64,000 nucleotides of DNA from Dactylosporangium vinaceum (GCF_019904175.1 NZ_CP061913.1:6758001-6822000); one strand, 5' to 3'; shown: positions 1-10,435, counted from the stretch's first letter. Notes: generated by a model not told the origin, from the letters alone. Numbers and translations are program-made.

Positions 1-3000
1 GATCTGCTTGGTGGTTGAGTCGGCCAACAGGACCGGCGTGTCAGGCGCGAAGCTGTGCAGGCAGCCACCTCCGGCCGCCAGCATCCGCTCGCCGGCGGCT
101 TCGGCGGCGTGCGCTCCGGCGCCTCCGCCCGGGATGAAGCCGAGTGCGTCGAACCCCATGCCGAGGGCGAAGCCGCCCGCGGCCATCCAGCCGTCCTTGT
201 ACGCGCCCGAGTTGACGAACTCGTAGGTACGGTCGGCCATCGAGATGGCGGACATGGTGCCGTTGGTGACCGCGCACAGCACCGGGTTGAAGCAAGAGGC
301 GATGCTCAGGATGGTGCCGCCGGCCTCGACCCAGCCCTTGTTGCCGTTCCACCACCAGCCTGGATGGTTCCAGCCGCACTTGACGTCGAAGAAGCCGCAG
401 GACGGCGGGGGCGGGGGCGGTGGCGGCGCGGTGGGACAGCGCACCTTCGGCTTGTGGCTGTTCACGACGCGCTCGGGATGCGGCGTCGTAGTGGTGCCCT
501 TGAAGATGGGGCCGAGGTTGACCCACTCCACCTCGACCCACACGAAGCCCCACACGTTGGGCATGAGGATGTTCTGGTTGGTGCAGTTACCGCTGGACAG
601 ACAGACATAATGCAGCTCGAGCTTGACCCGGAAGAGGTATTTGCCGTCGCTGCGCGTCTCGTACTTGACGTCCGATCCGGCGTGGCCGCCGTCGTCGCGG
701 GTCAGGCCGGACGGGTCGCTGCTGGACACCGGGTTGTAGTTGGCGTACCCGTAGCTGTTGAAGGCCTGCGGGTCGCCACTGTTGAAGACCGGGTCGGCGG
801 ATATGAACCGGCCCAGATCCGCGTCGTACGGGCGGGCACCGACCTGGGTCAGGCCGGTCGGGTCAGTGATACCGCCGACGAAGCCGCGGGTCGTCGGCCA
901 GGCCGCAACGGCGCCGCGGACGTTGCCGAACGGGTTGGTCCGGCGTTGGGTCTTCGTCAGGTCCGACGCCTTGAATACCAGGTCGCCGGTGCCATGCTGA
1001 TCGGCAATGGTCCAGGCGAGGCCGCCGGCGGTCGTGCGAACGGCGCTGCCGCCGTAGAACCGGGTCGTGGTGACCTGATTCGTCGGGGACAGGTGGACCT
1101 CCTGCCCGCCCAGGTACAACGTGGTGCCGGTGGAGTCGCGGGCGATGAGCCGGCTGCCGGACGCGTCGTACACGTAGCTCGACGAGCCGGCCGTGTCGGT
1201 GACCGAGCTGAGCTGACCCTCCGCGTCCCAGGTCAGGCCCTGCGCGGGCCGGCCGGCGACCGCGCGGGTCGTGGTGTTGCCGGCGTCGTCGTAGTTGTAG
1301 GTGTTGGTTGCCATGACGGTGCCGGCCGGGTTCTTCACCACGACCTTGTCCAGCGTGTGCGGCTGGCCGTCGGTGGGCAGGACGTACGTCGAGGTAGCCG
1401 TCGTGTCGCCGGCGGCGGTGCGGTCCTTCTGGGTCGCCCGGTTGCCGGCCTGGTCGTAGGTCCACGACTGCCAGTACGGGCTCGGCCCGCCCAGTGCCGA
1501 CCACTGCACGTTCGCCGGGTCGGCGCCGCAGTCGCCATTCGTCGGCGTCCACGCGTTCGTCAGGTGCTGCAGATAGTCGTACCGGAAACACTGGTTGTCG
1601 TCCGGGCCGGCGCTGTACTGCGCCGTCAGGTCCTTCAACATGGTGATCCGCCCCGAGTTGTCGTAACTCGGATACAGGTCTTGATAGACCTTCGAGGTGT
1701 CGTCGTTGTCGTAGACACCGTGCTCCACCAGCCGGCCCGTGCCCGGCTCGTAGGCCCACACCTGAGCCAGGTTCCTGCTGCCGCCGTCGTTGTACACGGT
1801 GGCGGTCATCCGCCCCGCCCAGTCGTACGCCGTGGCCTTGATGTAGGTGTTCAGGCCGGCCAGTGTCGTGGGATTGCCGAGGGTATCGTACCCGTACGTC
1901 AGCGTCTCGGCCGGCTGTGAACCCGTACCGATGCCACCGATCGCCGGCAGCTTCGCCGTCGCGACGCTGCCGTCCGGGTTGTAGCTCGTCTCGGTCGTAT
2001 AGGTGCCGGCCAGCGGCGTACCTTCGGCCGCGGGGATGACGATCGCCGATTTCGTCGGCCAGTAGGTGCCGGCCTGAAACTCGGTGACCTTTGTCGAGTA
2101 CTGCCGCCCGTCCGGCGTGTAGCGGGTCGCCGTCGACAACTGGCCCTTGAGTACCAGGTCGTAGTCGTTGTGCACCAGGAGCGCACCCGTCGCGGCGTCG
2201 CCCTGGTACAGGTCGGTGACGCGCCCGAGTTCGTCGTAGACGCTGGTGCGGGTCATCCGGCGGCCGTCCGTGACGGTCAACTGCTGGTCCGCGTCGTCGT
2301 ACGTGAAGTCGGTCGTGCCGCGGTCCGGGTCCTTCGTCTGCAGCGTCCGGCCACGCACGTCGAACGCGAACGACCACTCGGTGCCGGCCGAGTCGGTGAT
2401 CTTCTCGGTGTTACCGCGCTTGTTGTACGTGTACCTCGTCGCGTCGTACGCGCCGGTCGGCGTGGCGCCGCGGTACTGCCGCAGCTCTGTCGTCTGGCCC
2501 GTGGCGTTCATCCACACCGAGCTGGGCGTACCGCCGGCGGGCGGGGTGGTATCGGTGTGGTCACCACCGAACGTGGTCTTCGTCCGCCATTTCTCGACGC
2601 CGTTGACCTGGAAGATGACGTCCGTGGCCCGGGCGGCGTTGTCGTAATTCGTCAGCGTCCGGCCCGGGGTCGGGCTGGACGGGATGAAGAGGCTGCCCCA
2701 CGAGACGCCCGCCTGGAAGTAGGTGCTGTTGGCCTGGACGGCCAGACCCCGTGAGTCGTAGATCGTGTCGGTGAGCACCACGCCGCCACCGACCGCCGGG
2801 GACTGGGTCTGCCGGGCGCGCATCAGCCCGTCGTAGATCTGGTACGAGGTCACGTAGCCCGTGCCGGCGGTGTTCAGCACCGAGGTGGACACCGACGTGG
2901 GCAGCGGCGGGTTGGACTGGAAACCGTCGACGACATAGCCGTACGTCGCCGACGCCGTCTGCCCGGCCGCCTTATCGCGGCCCGGCCTCCACACGGCGGT

Positions 3001-6000
3001 CGCCCGGCCCAGCGGGTCGTACGTCGCGTCAGTGCGCCGGCCGTTCGGATCCACCTGCGACGTGATGTTGCCGTACGCCGGGTTGAACGTCGTGACGGTG
3101 TCCCACAGCTTCGGGTTCTTCACCGACATCGACGTGACCTGCGAGCCCGACGGCGGTGTGTACTCCGTCTTTGTCTCTCGGTTCAGGGCGTCCTTCGACG
3201 TCTTCACCCGGCCGTAGTCGTCGAACGTCGCCTCGGTCTTCTTGATGTATACCGGCGCGCCGGCGTCGATGCTGCCGACCTGCTCGGTCAGGGTGACGTC
3301 GCCCTTCGACACCGTCTTGTCGAAGGTGGTGGCGGAGTCGTACCAGGTCCGAACGTCCGAGATCAGGTCGGTGGCGAGGTTCGGGGTGGCCGAGCAGGTG
3401 CCCGCGATCACCTGCTGTTGCGCCACGGCGTTGAGGATCTTCCCGCTCGGATCGGTCGCGTACGTCGTCAGCGTGCACCGGTCGTCGGCGGTCGTGCTGA
3501 CGTCGTTGGACATTCCGGTCTTCACGATCCGGCCGATCTTGTCCGGCAGGCCGACCTCGGCGTCGAAGATGTTCGTCTTGCTCGAAGTCATCCAGCCCCG
3601 GCCGCCGTCCAGAGCAAGCTTCGTGGTCGAGGACTTCTCGCTCGCCACGTACGCCCTGGTCGTCACGCCGAGGCGGGTCCGGGTGACAGTCGGCCCGAAT
3701 TCCCAGGGCGTCGACAGCGTCTTGGACAGCACCGGCGCCGTGTCCCCGACGCCATTGAAGCTGATGGTCTCCCGGACCTGGCCGTTGCGCCAGTCCTCGT
3801 CGTTGACCGCCGCCCCGCCGAAGTCGGCGTCGACCGGCATCTGCACGCTGCGGGTGCCGGTGCTGGTCCTGTCGCCGTGCATACCCCGGAAGAAGACGGT
3901 GTCCGTTTGGATCTGCGCCGTGTCGGCCGCGCCGACAATCTTTCGGACCTTCTGATATCCGCGCCACTGGCCCCAGGTCTTGTGCGCGGCCGGGATCAAC
4001 TCGTTGTCGTCGTAGTGCCAGGCCGGCGCGCCGATGTACTGGTACGTCTCCTGCATGCCCACCTTGGACGGCCGCGAACCGGTGAAGTCGGAGACGACCA
4101 CACCCTTCACGACGTATTTGTGGAACCAGTCGAACGTGGCGGTCGTAGTGCCGTATGGCGTCCAGTAGACCGGATAGCACAGCTTGGTATTGTTGTCGGC
4201 GGAGGCGGGCATATTCGAGTTGAGGACACACTCCGGATCGGAGTAGGTGACCGCGATCTTGCTGCCGAACTCCGTCTCGATCGACGAGATCCGCATCCGC
4301 ATGATGGGGTTCTTCGTCAACGCCGTATCGACCCGGTTCGACATGGACACCGCGGTGAACTTCACGTCCGGCGTCGGCTGCGACTGACCCGCCGGGAGGC
4401 CTTCGAGGCCCTCGTGCCCGATCGCGTCCAGCCACAGCAGCTTGGCCCGGCCGTCACCCGGCGGCTTCATCGACGTCTTCAGCGTCCACCGCTGCACGTT
4501 GCGGTAGTCCGTACCGGTACCCGCCCAGATCTGGGTGGTGATCGCCGAGAGCTTCCTCGTCGTGAAGAACGCCGGGGTGTACTTGTCCGGACACGACGAC
4601 GCCGAGTCGCACTGCTGGTCCCACGGAACGTCGGGCCAGTTCGACGGGTTGCTCTGAGCGCACGCCGAGCCAGCCGTCTCACACCGGTCGGCGGTGTCGA
4701 AGACGACCCGGGCCGGGGCGAAACCCGCACTGTAGATACTGTCGACGCCGTTGTCCTTGCGCGTGCCGTAGTCGATGTGCCAGACGTGGCCGGCGCGGGT
4801 GTAGGTCGACACGGCCGTGGACGTGACGTTGCGGCCGTAGTGGTTGAGCTCTTGCTTGTACCAGTACGACATCGTGTTGCCATGCGGGTCCTCGACGTAG
4901 TCGAGATTCCACGTCGCCGCCTGGTCGCACCAGGCGTTGGCGAACGTCGCGTCGTAGCACGGCTCGCCGCTGTTGTTGCCGAACACCGGCACGGTGAACA
5001 CCGACGCGGTCTCGCCCTTGTTGGCGCTCCAGCCGGGCAGCCGGTTCAGGCCGAACCAGTACGCCCAGCCGTCGGTGGTGGTGACCTTCCAGTGCTCGCC
5101 GTTGTGGGCGCCGTTCGTCGCGCCGGTCAGCCGCTCGACCTTCGTGCCGTCATCGGCCCGCAGCTTCCACACGTCCGGGCTGGTCGACACCTGCAGGAGT
5201 TCGCCCGAGTGCCCCGGCAGCGTGAGCGCGGCATTGTCGGTGCCCCAGCACTCATCGCCGATGCCCGTCTTGCCGTCGTCGGTGCACGCCTTGTAGCTGC
5301 GGTTGATCATGCCAGGGGCGTAGTCGAAACCCTCACCAACCCACGACGGCTGGTTGTTCGTCGCCGCCGTCAGGCCGTCCATCGCGCCGGACGAGTACCC
5401 CAGCCCGACGTACGGTGCCGGACCGGCGATCGGCGGCGGCGATTCGATCGGGTAGCTGTAGGTGAAGTCGCCGCTCTCGCCGCCCGCGGACCACGAACTG
5501 GTCGCGGCCAGCGCAGACGCGCCGAAGTCACCGCCGCCGTCGGAGGCCTGGGTGCCGGCGGTCAGCGCCACCGTGGCGCCGGATATGGGGACCAACGCCG
5601 AGACCGACCGGGCCGACGTGTCGTTGGCCGTGCTCAGGTCGGTCGCCTGGCAGGCATTCGCGTCGGGAGTGGACAGTGCGCACTCCGGCAGCGACACCAG
5701 CCGCAGCCGGCTCGACCAGTCGCCGCCATAGGCATTGCGGAAGCCGCTGTAGTCCAGGGACAGGCGGACCGAGCCGCCCGTCTTTGCGATGCCGTCCACC
5801 TGCGACACCCGCACGATCACCGGGTGGTCCTTCGAGGTGTCGTGGGGCAGGATCTCGACCCGCAGCTTCGGGGCGGTGCCGGCCTGCTGGAGCCCGGCCG
5901 CCGCCTTGCCGCTGACCGACATCGCGGTCAGCCGCACGGGCGTGTTCGGTACCGCCACCGCCGTGCGCGTGTCCCGGTCGACCGTCGCCGACAGGTCGCC

Positions 6001-6270
6001 GGCGGTCGCCAGCGTCACCTCCGAGCGCACCGCCGCCGGCCAGTGCGCCTCGGGCGGCGCGACGGCGTTGCCCAGGGAACGGCCGGTCGAGACCGGCATG
6101 GAGTTGCCGTACGAGCCCGGTACCGAGGCGATGGGGTCCGGGGTCTTGATGCGCTTCGGCGGGCCGGCGAAGGCGGAGGCCTGGGCGCCGACCGTCGCCA
6201 GGAGGACGACGGGCAGCGTGAACGCGAGCGCGCGGCGGATGCGCCGGCCGGAGTACTTTAGCCCGCTCAT
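1..6270 (-). CDS. Secreted RHS-repeat polymorphic toxin protein with Hint domain (3' end outside window)
   Basis: The reading frame is open for 2090 codons and runs off the window, so the C-terminus is missing. The start ATG gives a basic N-terminus and a hydrophobic signal peptide ending near residue 36 (ASAFA). A beta-rich N-terminal region precedes many YD/RHS repeats. The repeat region ends with the conserved RHS core terminus (LGRFISADP, near residue 1824). A hydrophobic linker follows, then a Cys at residue 2070 in GGCLHSFAPDTPVLLAD, the opening of a pretoxin Hint (intein-like) domain. In this family Hint autoproteolysis releases a C-terminal toxin; here the toxin and any immunity gene lie outside the window. 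The start overlaps the stop of the upstream gene (ATGA), so the two are co-translated. Confidence 0.9.
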   Translation of the reverse strand, partial: MSGLKYSGRRIRRALAFTLPVVLLATVGAQASAFAGPPKRIKTPDPIASVPGSYGNSMPVSTGRSLGNAVAPPEAHWPAAVRSEVTLATAGDLSATVDRDTRTAVAVPNTPVRLTAMSVSGKAAAGLQQAGTAPKLRVEILPHDTSKDHPVIVRVSQVDGIAKTGGSVRLSLDYSGFRNAYGGDWSSRLRLVSLPECALSTPDANACQATDLSTANDTSARSVSALVPISGATVALTAGTQASDGGGDFGASALAATSSWSAGGESGDFTYSYPIESPPPIAGPAPYVGLGYSSGAMDGLTAATNNQPSWVGEGFDYAPGMINRSYKACTDDGKTGIGDECWGTDNAALTLPGHSGELLQVSTSPDVWKLRADDGTKVERLTGATNGAHNGEHWKVTTTDGWAYWFGLNRLPGWSANKGETASVFTVPVFGNNSGEPCYDATFANAWCDQAATWNLDYVEDPHGNTMSYWYKQELNHYGRNVTSTAVSTYTRAGHVWHIDYGTRKDNGVDSIYSAGFAPARVVFDTADRCETAGSACAQSNPSNWPDVPWDQQCDSASSCPDKYTPAFFTTRKLSAITTQIWAGTGTDYRNVQRWTLKTSMKPPGDGRAKLLWLDAIGHEGLEGLPAGQSQPTPDVKFTAVSMSNRVDTALTKNPIMRMRISSIETEFGSKIAVTYSDPECVLNSNMPASADNNTKLCYPVYWTPYGTTTATFDWFHKYVVKGVVVSDFTGSRPSKVGMQETYQYIGAPAWHYDDNELIPAAHKTWGQWRGYQKVRKIVGAADTAQIQTDTVFFRGMHGDRTSTGTRSVQMPVDADFGGAAVNDEDWRNGQVRETISFNGVGDTAPVLSKTLSTPWEFGPTVTRTRLGVTTRAYVASEKSSTTKLALDGGRGWMTSSKTNIFDAEVGLPDKIGRIVKTGMSNDVSTTADDRCTLTTYATDPSGKILNAVAQQQVIAGTCSATPNLATDLISDVRTWYDSATTFDKTVSKGDVTLTEQVGSIDAGAPVYIKKTEATFDDYGRVKTSKDALNRETKTEYTPPSGSQVTSMSVKNPKLWDTVTTFNPAYGNITSQVDPNGRRTDATYDPLGRATAVWRPGRDKAAGQTASATYGYVVDGFQSNPPLPTSVSTSVLNTAGTGYVTSYQIYDGLMRARQTQSPAVGGGVVLTDTIYDSRGLAVQANSTYFQAGVSWGSLFIPSSPTPGRTLTNYDNAARATDVIFQVNGVEKWRTKTTFGGDHTDTTPPAGGTPSSVWMNATGQTTELRQYRGATPTGAYDATRYTYNKRGNTEKITDSAGTEWSFAFDVRGRTLQTKDPDRGTTDFTYDDADQQLTVTDGRRMTRTSVYDELGRVTDLYQGDAATGALLVHNDYDLVLKGQLSTATRYTPDGRQYSTKVTEFQAGTYWPTKSAIVIPAAEGTPLAGTYTTETSYNPDGSVATAKLPAIGGIGTGSQPAETLTYGYDTLGNPTTLAGLNTYIKATAYDWAGRMTATVYNDGGSRNLAQVWAYEPGTGRLVEHGVYDNDDTSKVYQDLYPSYDNSGRITMLKDLTAQYSAGPDDNQCFRYDYLQHLTNAWTPTNGDCGADPANVQWSALGGPSPYWQSWTYDQAGNRATQKDRTAAGDTTATSTYVLPTDGQPHTLDKVVVKNPAGTVMATNTYNYDDAGNTTTRAVAGRPAQGLTWDAEGQLSSVTDTAGSSSYVYDASGSRLIARDSTGTTLYLGGQEVHLSPTNQVTTTRFYGGSAVRTTAGGLAWTIADQHGTGDLVFKASDLTKTQRRTNPFGNVRGAVAAWPTTRGFVGGITDPTGLTQVGARPYDADLGRFISADPVFNSGDPQAFNSYGYANYNPVSSSDPSGLTRDDGGHAGSDVKYETRSDGKYLFRVKLELHYVCLSSGNCTNQNILMPNVWGFVWVEVEWVNLGPIFKGTTTTPHPERVVNSHKPKVRCPTAPPPPPPPPSCGFFDVKCGWNHPGWWWNGNKGWVEAGGTILSIASCFNPVLCAVTNGTMSAISMADRTYEFVNSGAYKDGWMAAGGFALGMGFDALGFIPGGGAGAHAAEAAGERMLAAGGGCLHSFAPDTPVLLADSTTKQI

Positions 6271-9200
6271 GCGACGGGCCGCAGTGTGAACTTCTGGGCC
6301 GTGCCGAAGTTGCACGTCCACTGCCACACGGCCGTGCCGTCGGCGGTGCCGCCGTTGTTGAGGTCGACGCACATGCCGTCATACAGCATGGTGATGGAGA
6401 CGAGGGGGTTCGTCCCGGGCAGGCCGCCTGACATCAGATGCACGTTGAGTTTCTGCCATTCCTGTCCGCAGGTGTACTGCACGATGGGCGGATTGTTGCC
6501 GAGGGCGCCGTTGAGCGTGCCGAGGCATTTGCCGGTCACGTGGGCCGGCTCGACCCACATCTGGCCGCCGTCCCTCAGGTGCAGCGTGAACTGCCCCGCC
6601 AGGTTCGTCGCGCTGCACGGCTGCAGCTGCAGCTGCGCGCCGTCCGACGTGGAGTTGCCCGGGATCGTCAGGCACTTGCCGGAGATGTCACTGACCAGCT
6701 GATACCTGCGATTCGGGTCGTCCGGCGGCAGCGAGCCGGCGTTGACCGGGCCGACCGCGCCGTTCCAGACCGGCACCGGGGCGTTGAAGAAGGCGCTGGA
6801 GCCTGTGGTGAACATGGCGTTGGCCAGCAGCGTCCAGGCCCGCTGCTGGAACGCGCCGCAGCAGTTGTGCACCAGGGCGACGTCGGAATGCCCGTCGGCG
6901 TTGAAGTCACCGGCGACCGGCGTGGACAGACCGAAGTCCCACGTGTTGGCGCCGCCCGACGTCCACCACTGGGTCCAGCCGGTGTAGCGCGGGCTGCCCA
7001 GGCCGGAGAGGAAGACCCGCAGCTCGACGTTCTTGTTCTGGTTGTCGTAGAGCGCGCCGATGTCGTCGCGGCCGTCGCCGTTGATGTCACCGATGAAGTA
7101 CTTGGCCCGGGAGGCGAACCAGCCGTTGCTGAAGCTCTCCCACTGCTGGGTGCCGGCGCCGAGAGTGCGGCCCGAGCCGGAGGACTCGTGGGAGTAGATG
7201 GTCGTCCAGTTGCCGCCGAAGTCGTACAGTTCCATGACGTCGTCGTCGCCGTCACCGTCCATGTCGGCGGCGAGCAGCGTGGCCTTCGTCAGGTCGGACG
7301 GGACGGTCCGCCAGTTCGACACGGCCTCGAACGAGGGGGCGCCCGGCACGGCGTTGGAGCGGAAGACCCGCATCTCCCAGCTGGTCGCCGATAGCCAGTA
7401 GCCCGCCAGCACATCGGTCTTGTGGTCGCCGTCGAAGTCACCGGCGACGAGCTTGACCTTGGTCAGGTCGGCCATGCTCCAGCCGGTGAGGGTGAGCGAC
7501 CAGCCGTTCGCGGTGGTCAGCTGGTTGCCGTCGGAGCGCTGGATGCCGAGGATGGCGTTGCTGCCGCTCCTGTACAGGGTGGCCACGTCCGTGAGGCCGT
7601 CGCCGTCGAAGTCGCCCTGCGCGAACTCGGTCTCCGCGGTGTTGTACACGCGGGCGTTGCCCTGCGGCGCGATCGGCGGGGCGAGCAGCACCGCGGTCGA
7701 GTTCGAGTCGGCCGCAGTCATGTTGGAGTTGAGCCGGAACAATGCGGTCTGGTTGGTGCCGACGGTCGCCGGGAATGTGACATCGGCCCGCCCGTCGCCT
7801 GTCGCGTCGCCGGTCACGGAGGTCGTGACGCCGCCGCCCGCACCGGGCCGGAAGACCCGGCTGATCGGCGAGCCGGCCGTGCCGTCGGCCTTCACCGCCG
7901 CCACCGTGACCGAGTTGGAGGTGATGAACGGCAGCGCGGTCACCGCCGCCACCGCGGTGCCGTCGGGCCGCGCCGGAATCCAGATCGTCAGCTCGGCATT
8001 GCTGTCGGCCCAGACGCCGTACCGGTACCCCGTCACCCGGCCTGCATCGCCTGCGGCCGGCGTGAAGGTCACGGCGCCGGTCTGCCCGACCTTCGTCGGC
8101 GACGGCGGCGGTGGGATCACGCTGTTCCCGTCGCGCAGGATGATGTCCGTGCTCGTCAGCGCAGGTATGCCGAGCGCCGTGTTGTCCGGCATGAAGTAGC
8201 ACCACGGGCTGAAGTCGCCGGATCTCGGCGTGTTGTCGGGGTTCGGCACGGTGTCGGTGCCCTTGACCCGCCACTTGAGCACCTGGCCCTCCAGGGTCGA
8301 GAATGCGGCCCCCGGGATCGTCGTCTGGAAGTTGCTGCCGGAGTCCTGGAATCCGGAGTTGGCGGGCGTGTAGCCCGCGAGCTGTGACGACACCTCCCAG
8401 ATGGCCGACACGTGATCCCCCGCGGGAGCGTCGGCGTCGGTGAGCACGGCGTTGAGCGTCAGCCCGTCGGACGTCTTGATCCGGGCCGCCGTGCCCTCGG
8501 TCTGCCCGCAGGACACCTGACCGTCCGAGCCCATGCGCAGGTTCGCCAGCGACGGGGCGTCGGGCACGTGGTCGTACTGCACGTGCAGCACCGCCGTCGA
8601 GGAGTCGAACCGGTGCCAGGCCAGGTTCGAGCCCTCGTTGGAGCTGCGCAGCTCGACGGAGATATCGCCCGCACCGGCGATCCCGGCGACCATGCCCGTC
8701 GTGTTGAGCGACACCGTCGCGCTGTTGCCGCAGCTGGACCCGCCGCCGACCCGGTTGTTCGCCGGCGAGCTGGCGATGTTGGACAGGTAGGCGGCCGGCT
8801 GGTTGTTCCAGTTCACGTTGGAGCCGAACCCGTCGGTGAACAGCAGGTCAGCGTTCGAGTTGGGACTGCAGGTCCAGGCCCACTTCTGCAGGATCTCGAA
8901 GTTGGCGCTGAGCACCGTGCCAGGGTTGGCCGGCATCTCCATCCGGAACAGCGACCGCACCAGATACGTCGTGCTGTTGCAGGTGTTACCGCTGTAGTTG
9001 TCGCAGGTGCGGCCCGCGCCGGCGTCGCCGAACGTGCCGCCGTCGGACATGAACGTCGTCTTCCAGAACGTCGAGCCCTTCAGGTCCGACCGGTCCGCGA
9101 TGACCGCCCAGGCGCCGCTGGCCTTGTTGCCGGTGAACATGGGGTCGACGTAGACCGGGTACTGCGTCGCCGGGTCGGCCAGGAAGCCCGCGTCCGGCGT

Positions 9201-10010
9201 GATCTGCAGGTCGCCGCCAGAGAGCTTCTGTTGCATCGGCTTGAGCTTGCGCGACGTGGCCCCGGTCGCGACACCGGCGCCGCGCATCTGCGACTGCTCG
9301 CTGACCGCCGCCGCGCCGGAGGAGTCCCACATCAGCGCCCGCGGCGACCGGAACACCGTCGCGCCGCCCGCGTCCAGGGCCTCGACGCCGCCGTCGCCGG
9401 CCGGATGCAGCGACACGCCGGTCGTGGTCAGCTTGAACCCGAGCTCCGTCAGCGCGGGGTGCTTCGCGGCGGCCGCCGACTTCACGACGAGCACCTCGGA
9501 GAACCCGTCGGCGAGCGCCGTCACCTTCAGGTCGACGCCGGGCAGGACCTCGGCGTAGGTCGCGGTGTCCCCGCTCAGCACCGGCCTCGGTAGCGGGTGC
9601 CCGGGCCAGGCCATCGCCACCTGCCGCCCGGCGTCGGTCAGCGTGGCCAGCGGGGCGTCACCGCCGCCGGACAACCGCACCGGCAGCACCGTCGCGCCCG
9701 GCACGACATCGTCGCTGTCGAAGTGCAGCCTGGTGTCGACATCGGTCCACGACCCGTCGCCCCGCTTCGCCCACCGCGCGGCCGGGAACGTCTCCACGGC
9801 CGCCGTGCCGTCCGCGTTGGCCAGGATCCGCGACGACGATGTCCGATGGTCGAGGACCTCGACCGGCCCGCCGCAGGCCTTGGCCGCCTTGAGCGCGTTC
9901 GCTTTGTCGGGCTTGGCCGCCGGACAGGCGACCTGGGCGGAAGCCGGGCTGTTTCCAACGATCAGCAATCCGGCCACAAGCAACGCGGCGGAAAGCATTG
10001 AGGCCCGCAT
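6267..10010 (-). CDS. Secreted FG-GAP/VCBS repeat protein with C-terminal ricin-type lectin
   Basis: About 1247 residues. I chose the ATG at 10010 because a lipophilic signal peptide (ending ASAQ) starts there; the longer frame to 10181 crosses AT-richer DNA that looks intergenic. The N-terminal half is a beta-sandwich region like those of actinobacterial RHS partner proteins (DNRLRE-like, about 270-470). From about residue 740 to 1040 there are six calcium-binding-type FG-GAP repeats (GDFDGDGLTD, GDINGDGRDD and others). Residues about 1095-1247 form a ricin B-like beta-trefoil (GKCLTI, GMCVDL, QKF). No catalytic motif is visible. It is translationally coupled to the downstream RHS gene, suggesting a cell-surface adhesin, carrier or scaffold for the RHS protein; that role is inference. 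Confidence 0.85.
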   Translation of the reverse strand: MRASMLSAALLVAGLLIVGNSPASAQVACPAAKPDKANALKAAKACGGPVEVLDHRTSSSRILANADGTAAVETFPAARWAKRGDGSWTDVDTRLHFDSDDVVPGATVLPVRLSGGGDAPLATLTDAGRQVAMAWPGHPLPRPVLSGDTATYAEVLPGVDLKVTALADGFSEVLVVKSAAAAKHPALTELGFKLTTTGVSLHPAGDGGVEALDAGGATVFRSPRALMWDSSGAAAVSEQSQMRGAGVATGATSRKLKPMQQKLSGGDLQITPDAGFLADPATQYPVYVDPMFTGNKASGAWAVIADRSDLKGSTFWKTTFMSDGGTFGDAGAGRTCDNYSGNTCNSTTYLVRSLFRMEMPANPGTVLSANFEILQKWAWTCSPNSNADLLFTDGFGSNVNWNNQPAAYLSNIASSPANNRVGGGSSCGNSATVSLNTTGMVAGIAGAGDISVELRSSNEGSNLAWHRFDSSTAVLHVQYDHVPDAPSLANLRMGSDGQVSCGQTEGTAARIKTSDGLTLNAVLTDADAPAGDHVSAIWEVSSQLAGYTPANSGFQDSGSNFQTTIPGAAFSTLEGQVLKWRVKGTDTVPNPDNTPRSGDFSPWCYFMPDNTALGIPALTSTDIILRDGNSVIPPPPSPTKVGQTGAVTFTPAAGDAGRVTGYRYGVWADSNAELTIWIPARPDGTAVAAVTALPFITSNSVTVAAVKADGTAGSPISRVFRPGAGGGVTTSVTGDATGDGRADVTFPATVGTNQTALFRLNSNMTAADSNSTAVLLAPPIAPQGNARVYNTAETEFAQGDFDGDGLTDVATLYRSGSNAILGIQRSDGNQLTTANGWSLTLTGWSMADLTKVKLVAGDFDGDHKTDVLAGYWLSATSWEMRVFRSNAVPGAPSFEAVSNWRTVPSDLTKATLLAADMDGDGDDDVMELYDFGGNWTTIYSHESSGSGRTLGAGTQQWESFSNGWFASRAKYFIGDINGDGRDDIGALYDNQNKNVELRVFLSGLGSPRYTGWTQWWTSGGANTWDFGLSTPVAGDFNADGHSDVALVHNCCGAFQQRAWTLLANAMFTTGSSAFFNAPVPVWNGAVGPVNAGSLPPDDPNRRYQLVSDISGKCLTIPGNSTSDGAQLQLQPCSATNLAGQFTLHLRDGGQMWVEPAHVTGKCLGTLNGALGNNPPIVQYTCGQEWQKLNVHLMSGGLPGTNPLVSITMLYDGMCVDLNNGGTADGTAVWQWTCNFGTAQKFTLRPVA

Positions 10011-10390
10011 GCGCGGGCGGGAACGCAGGACGACCGGCACGCCGACTCCCCGAGATCGAGAACGATGGCTCGGAATGTATCGATCAAATGATCCGTTCAC
10101 AACGTGATCCACTTCGTCGCGTTTCGCCATCCTCACGGTCCGTGTCGGGGGCCCAGGTGACTCACAGGCTTTACCCAGCAATGATCACGAACCGCAACTG
10201 GCCGCCGAGCTTGAGATTGCGCGACGATTCACGAAAAGTTATTGCGATCGGTCATGCGACCATCCAGGAGCAGGTCCGTCCATTTCGGACAAACACTCGC
10301 GCGGCACATGCACTCGTCAACGGCCAGCGGTCTGCGGAAGTGTGGGGCCAGCGCCACCTCGCGCTGACATACAAGCAGAAGAGCCGGGTG
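10011..10390. other. Intergenic region upstream of the RHS pair
   Basis: There is no convincing gene here. It must hold the promoter and leader of the minus-strand lectin/RHS pair. The part nearest the start (10030-10260) is visibly less GC-rich than its surroundings, as expected for a promoter region, but I could not choose a -35/-10 pair. I saw no known riboswitch consensus. Confidence 0.5.
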
Positions 10391-10435
10391 CCGAGGCCGC
10401 TTCGCTCCCGCCTCGGGCAGGGGGCTCGCGCCCCC
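10391..10435 (-). terminator. Two tandem hairpins downstream of membrane protein
   Basis: CCGAGGC pairs with GCCTCGG (10391-10397 with 10410-10416). Immediately next, GGGGGC-TCGC-GCCCCC (10420-10435) makes a tight second hairpin. They lie about 40 bases past the stop of the minus-strand gene ending at 10477. There is no U-tract, as is usual in high-GC actinobacteria. Confidence 0.55.

Noticed and set aside
10010..10181. The longer N-terminus of the FG-GAP/ricin protein
   Set aside because: It would place about 57 polar residues before the signal peptide, and the DNA there has intergenic composition.
10011..10260. A riboswitch upstream of the lectin/RHS pair
   Set aside because: A stretch resembling GTAAAGCCTG caught my eye, but no complete consensus for cyclic di-GMP, cyclic di-AMP or cobalamin riboswitches could be matched.
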